From the NCBI RefSeq assembly GCF_949628265.1, contig NC_088786.1:9114001-9178000 (forward strand): 64,000 bases of DNA, in the 5' to 3' direction. The notes under the pieces are model-generated. The model had not been told where the DNA came from and made no database searches. It saw nothing but the letters and a program-made list of their open reading frames with translations. Of this stretch, positions 61,430 through 64,000 are shown one piece after another. Position 1 is the first letter of the stretch. The number at the start of each line of letters is the position of its first letter. This stretch comes from Cloeon dipterum (taxonomy: Eukaryota > Arthropoda > Insecta > Ephemeroptera > Baetidae). Position numbers and translations under genes: made by a program.

Positions 61430-63118
61430 ATGCAAAGCAAACAGTGCGTTTTTCTCTCAATTTTTACCTTTGCCGCTATTGTTTACACTGCATTAATTAA
61501 CCTCGACTTTACGACTAATGGTTGCAACGTGAGTATTTTTTTAATTAATTCAATACATTGTTAATATTGTAATGTATTAAAGTACAAGCCAACCCTGGAA
61601 TACTGCGTCAAAATACATAATAAAAAAATTAAAGAAAAGTTAGGCGGACTATTAGTGAGGAGCACTGCTGGCATTGATACAAACTTGACTTTAATTTCAA
61701 AAGAGACAACCCAGATGAGCAGTTCGACCACGTCAACAAGCACAAAAACATTTTCCACGGAATCAGCGCAAATTTCGTTTTCCCCTACCATTTCAGGTGA
61801 AACCACAACCGGATCAAACATCCCTTCGACCCTTTCAAAAGCCACAATGAGTTCGAATGCAAGCACCTTATCCGCTCCGCCATTTAACATTAGGGAAAAC
61901 AACCCTTGGTGGACGTGCCCTGAGCCCGGCAAAGGAAGGCAAAGTGTCATTCTCAGTGCTCTCGTGGACGGCCGGCTCGGCAACGTGGTTTGGTCGTACT
62001 TATCAGTCTTGGTGACGGCTCGCATTTACGGCCTCAGGCCGGTGCTGCACAATGCGACCATCGGCTTCTTAGTGAAACATGCATTCGACGTCGATCATAT
62101 TCGAATGCCGACACTCGACTGGATGGACAAAGAGTGCAATATGTCTGGTTGGCTGGAAACAGCATTGCGAAACGTGACCATGTGCAAAACGATAAATTCA
62201 CGCAGGAACTTGCACGACGCTCTAGAAAAACCTCCAAAAGTTGGCTTGGAGATTTACAGATACGTCTACTTTGTGACAACTACGGAATTCTTAGTGCCAA
62301 ATTTTTACGAGTTAAAAAAAGAATTAGTTTTGCAAAAAGATAAAGTACAAGTGGCACAAAAAAATCTCCATGAAGTAAAGGAACGCTTTTCGGGGTATTT
62401 GGTAAAATGATGTCAATCCTTTCTATAATAATTATATTAATTGACATTTAGAAACATCGAGGGTTCAGCAGAACCGACTTTGAGTTCGTCGGCGTCCATG
62501 TGAGGCGCACTGACTATTTGCACCATATGGACGCCATTCACCACTTTGGGAAGGTAGCCACTCCAAAATTTTTCCACACAGCCATGGACTGGCTTGTAAA
62601 GGAATTAAGCACGCCGTTGGTGTTCGTCGTGGTCAGCGATGACCGCAACTGGACGAAAGCCAACATTGTCGCAGATAGACAAGACGTCTATCTTACCGGT
62701 ATTGCCATCAGCTTTAATAAATCATTCGTTTCGGTTTTATTTTTTTAAGTAAAATTATTTGAATAACAATTTAAAATAAAATAAAACTCCTCCAGAGCGT
62801 ATTTTCGTGAATATTTTTGCAGGTGATGGCGATATTTCCAATCCAGGGGTCGATTTAGCCATTCTTGCTGCCTGCAACCACACAATTTTCGCTTATGGCA
62901 CGTTTGGTCTTACTGGAGCCTTCTTGGCAAGCCGTCCTGGTGGCTACACAATTATTTTCGACCCTGAGAACGGTACAATCACGAAGGAAATGGAGTTCGC
63001 CTCAAATTTACCTGGTTGGCGAATAATGACTGAAGATGGCAAAATCACTTATAGAGAAAATGTTATTTCGTATATTTTTTATGGCCATCCACGGGCAGAA
63101 CTCGATAAAAATGCTTAA
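61430..63118 (+). CDS. GT11 alpha-1,2-fucosyltransferase-like gene E
   Basis: Four exons, 61430-61528, 61583-62401, 62452-62698, 62823-63118, give 486 residues, the longest of the set because of a longer Ser/Thr stem (about 95 residues with many ST, TT and SS pairs). Signal anchor QCVFLSIFTFAAIVYTALI; ENNPWWTCPEPGKGRQS; GRLGNVVWSYLSVLVTAR; HVRRTDY at 322-328; CNHTIFAYGTFGLTGAFLAS. The start of the stem (KIHNKKIKEKLGG) lacks the second Cys found in B to D. The last intron has a GT donor (gtattg). Confidence 0.9.
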
Positions 63119-63928
63119 AGAATTATTAAGATTAATATTTCGTTTGATTTTTTAATATTAGGTTAATTAAAATACGTCGATACTTCAGTGGTAAAATATA
63201 CATAGCATGCTGTCTTTTTGTAACTCACCAGGAAACGTACACTATCTTTTTACTAATATCATTCAAAAGAGCAATAATTAATGTTTGTAATAATAATTAA
63301 TTTATTTATATTTTTCGTTCAAACCATTTTAAAGTTAAAAAAATGGGAATGGGAATCAAAAGAGCACTGAGAAAAATTTTTAACTATGAGTGTTTAAAAA
63401 CCAGTCATTTTCTTGAAATGATGTAATTCCACATAGTTTAAGTGCTGTTCCTATCGAATGCGAGTCTAACTTTAAAAATAGTAAAAAAGTTAAAAAAAGT
63501 AAATAAGTCCATTTAATAAATGGGCTGTTATGTTATTTTAAATATCATATTTGTGATTACCCTTGCTATACCCTTGCACCTGAACACCAAATCCCCGATC
63601 TCGTGTCCCATTTTTACGTTTGTTTAGAGTTTTGATAACTTTCGTCTTTTGACTATAAAATAAATCAGCAACAACACACATGCGAAAAATCATGAAACGC
63701 TGTGACGCGTGACCCATTTTTACTGGCGCGTTATATATTATCTAGCGTATAATGGGTACTGTGGGAACAAAATTCGAACAGTGATCTCAATGCAACCTCC
63801 CACAATTTACCGGAAGTGCTACGAACCAAATGTTGGCTTCGCTTTTCATAATTTTATGATGCAGTCGTGCAGTGTCCGAGCAACTCACAAACAAAAAGGA
63901 TAACTTAAATGCGTTTGAATGAAGCGAA
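63119..63928 (+). other. Spacer between genes E and F
   Basis: AT-rich, no coding seen. The sequence right before the next ATG (gaagcgaaATGtattt) resembles that before gene D (aaagtgaaATGtattt). Confidence 0.5.
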
Positions 63929-64000
63929 ATGTATTTCTCAAAGATTCAATGCGCATTTTTATCAACACTCATAGTCTCCATTACAACGTATATTACTTTA
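63929..64000 (+). CDS. GT11-like gene F, first exon, truncated by window edge
   Basis: The first 24 codons read MYFSKIQCAFLSTLIVSITT and continue hydrophobic to the edge. This aligns with the signal anchors of genes C to E (MYLTNCQCVFLSIFSLAF in D), at the spacing expected for another copy. Only this piece is visible, so whether the gene is intact is unknown. Confidence 0.7.
   Translation, partial: MYFSKIQCAFLSTLIVSITTYITL

Noticed and set aside
1-64000. CRISPR arrays, tRNA or rRNA genes, and intact transposons
   Set aside because: I looked for regular spaced repeats, tRNA box A/B pairs and long reverse transcriptase or transposase frames and saw none that I could support.

Overview
This window is eukaryotic nuclear DNA from an arthropod, most likely an insect or other hexapod. 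The evidence is AT-rich introns of about 53 bp to 2.7 kb with standard splice signals, insect-like metazoan genes (RUFY, frizzled-4, an acyl-CoA delta-9 desaturase, a fatty acid hydroxylase family member, a TGN38/46-like protein), and no bacterial features. Genes are close together (eleven complete or partial genes in 64 kb), which suggests a compact genome. A mayfly-like lineage is possible, but the sequence alone does not prove it. Exon boundaries were placed by hand from splice consensus, reading phase and protein family similarity; reading frame closes across every model reported.

Layout: (1) 1-4725 (+), the 3' two thirds of a RUFY1/2-type RUN and FYVE protein; its start lies left of the window. 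(2) 6945-11103 (+), a FAXDC2-like fatty acid hydroxylase superfamily membrane enzyme. (3) 14282-21608 (+), frizzled-4, a Wnt-type receptor. (4) 23281-29190 (+), a trans-Golgi-network integral membrane protein of the TGN38/TGN46 type. (5) 29594-32544 (-), an acyl-CoA delta-9 desaturase with a 5' UTR exon and a TATA promoter near 33.7 kb. (6) 35492-45253 (-), a NACHT-leucine-rich-repeat (NLR-like) protein whose 5' exon or exons were not found. (7) 49074-64000 (+), a head-to-tail array of at least six GT11-type (alpha-1,2-fucosyltransferase-like) genes, here called A to F. A has a distinct architecture, B to E share a four-exon structure with a Ser/Thr-rich stem, and F is cut by the right edge.

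The first six genes are unrelated neighbours with ordinary cellular roles: endosomal traffic, lipid modification, Wnt-type signalling, Golgi cargo cycling, and an NLR-like STAND ATPase. The fucosyltransferase array is the accessory, fast-evolving part. Its copies differ mainly in their mucin-like stems, share a catalytic core, show a 364-bp tract of about 98% identity between C and D (gene conversion), and use non-canonical GC donor sites at one shared intron in A and B only. The NLR-like gene and the GT11 array are the parts most worth a second look.
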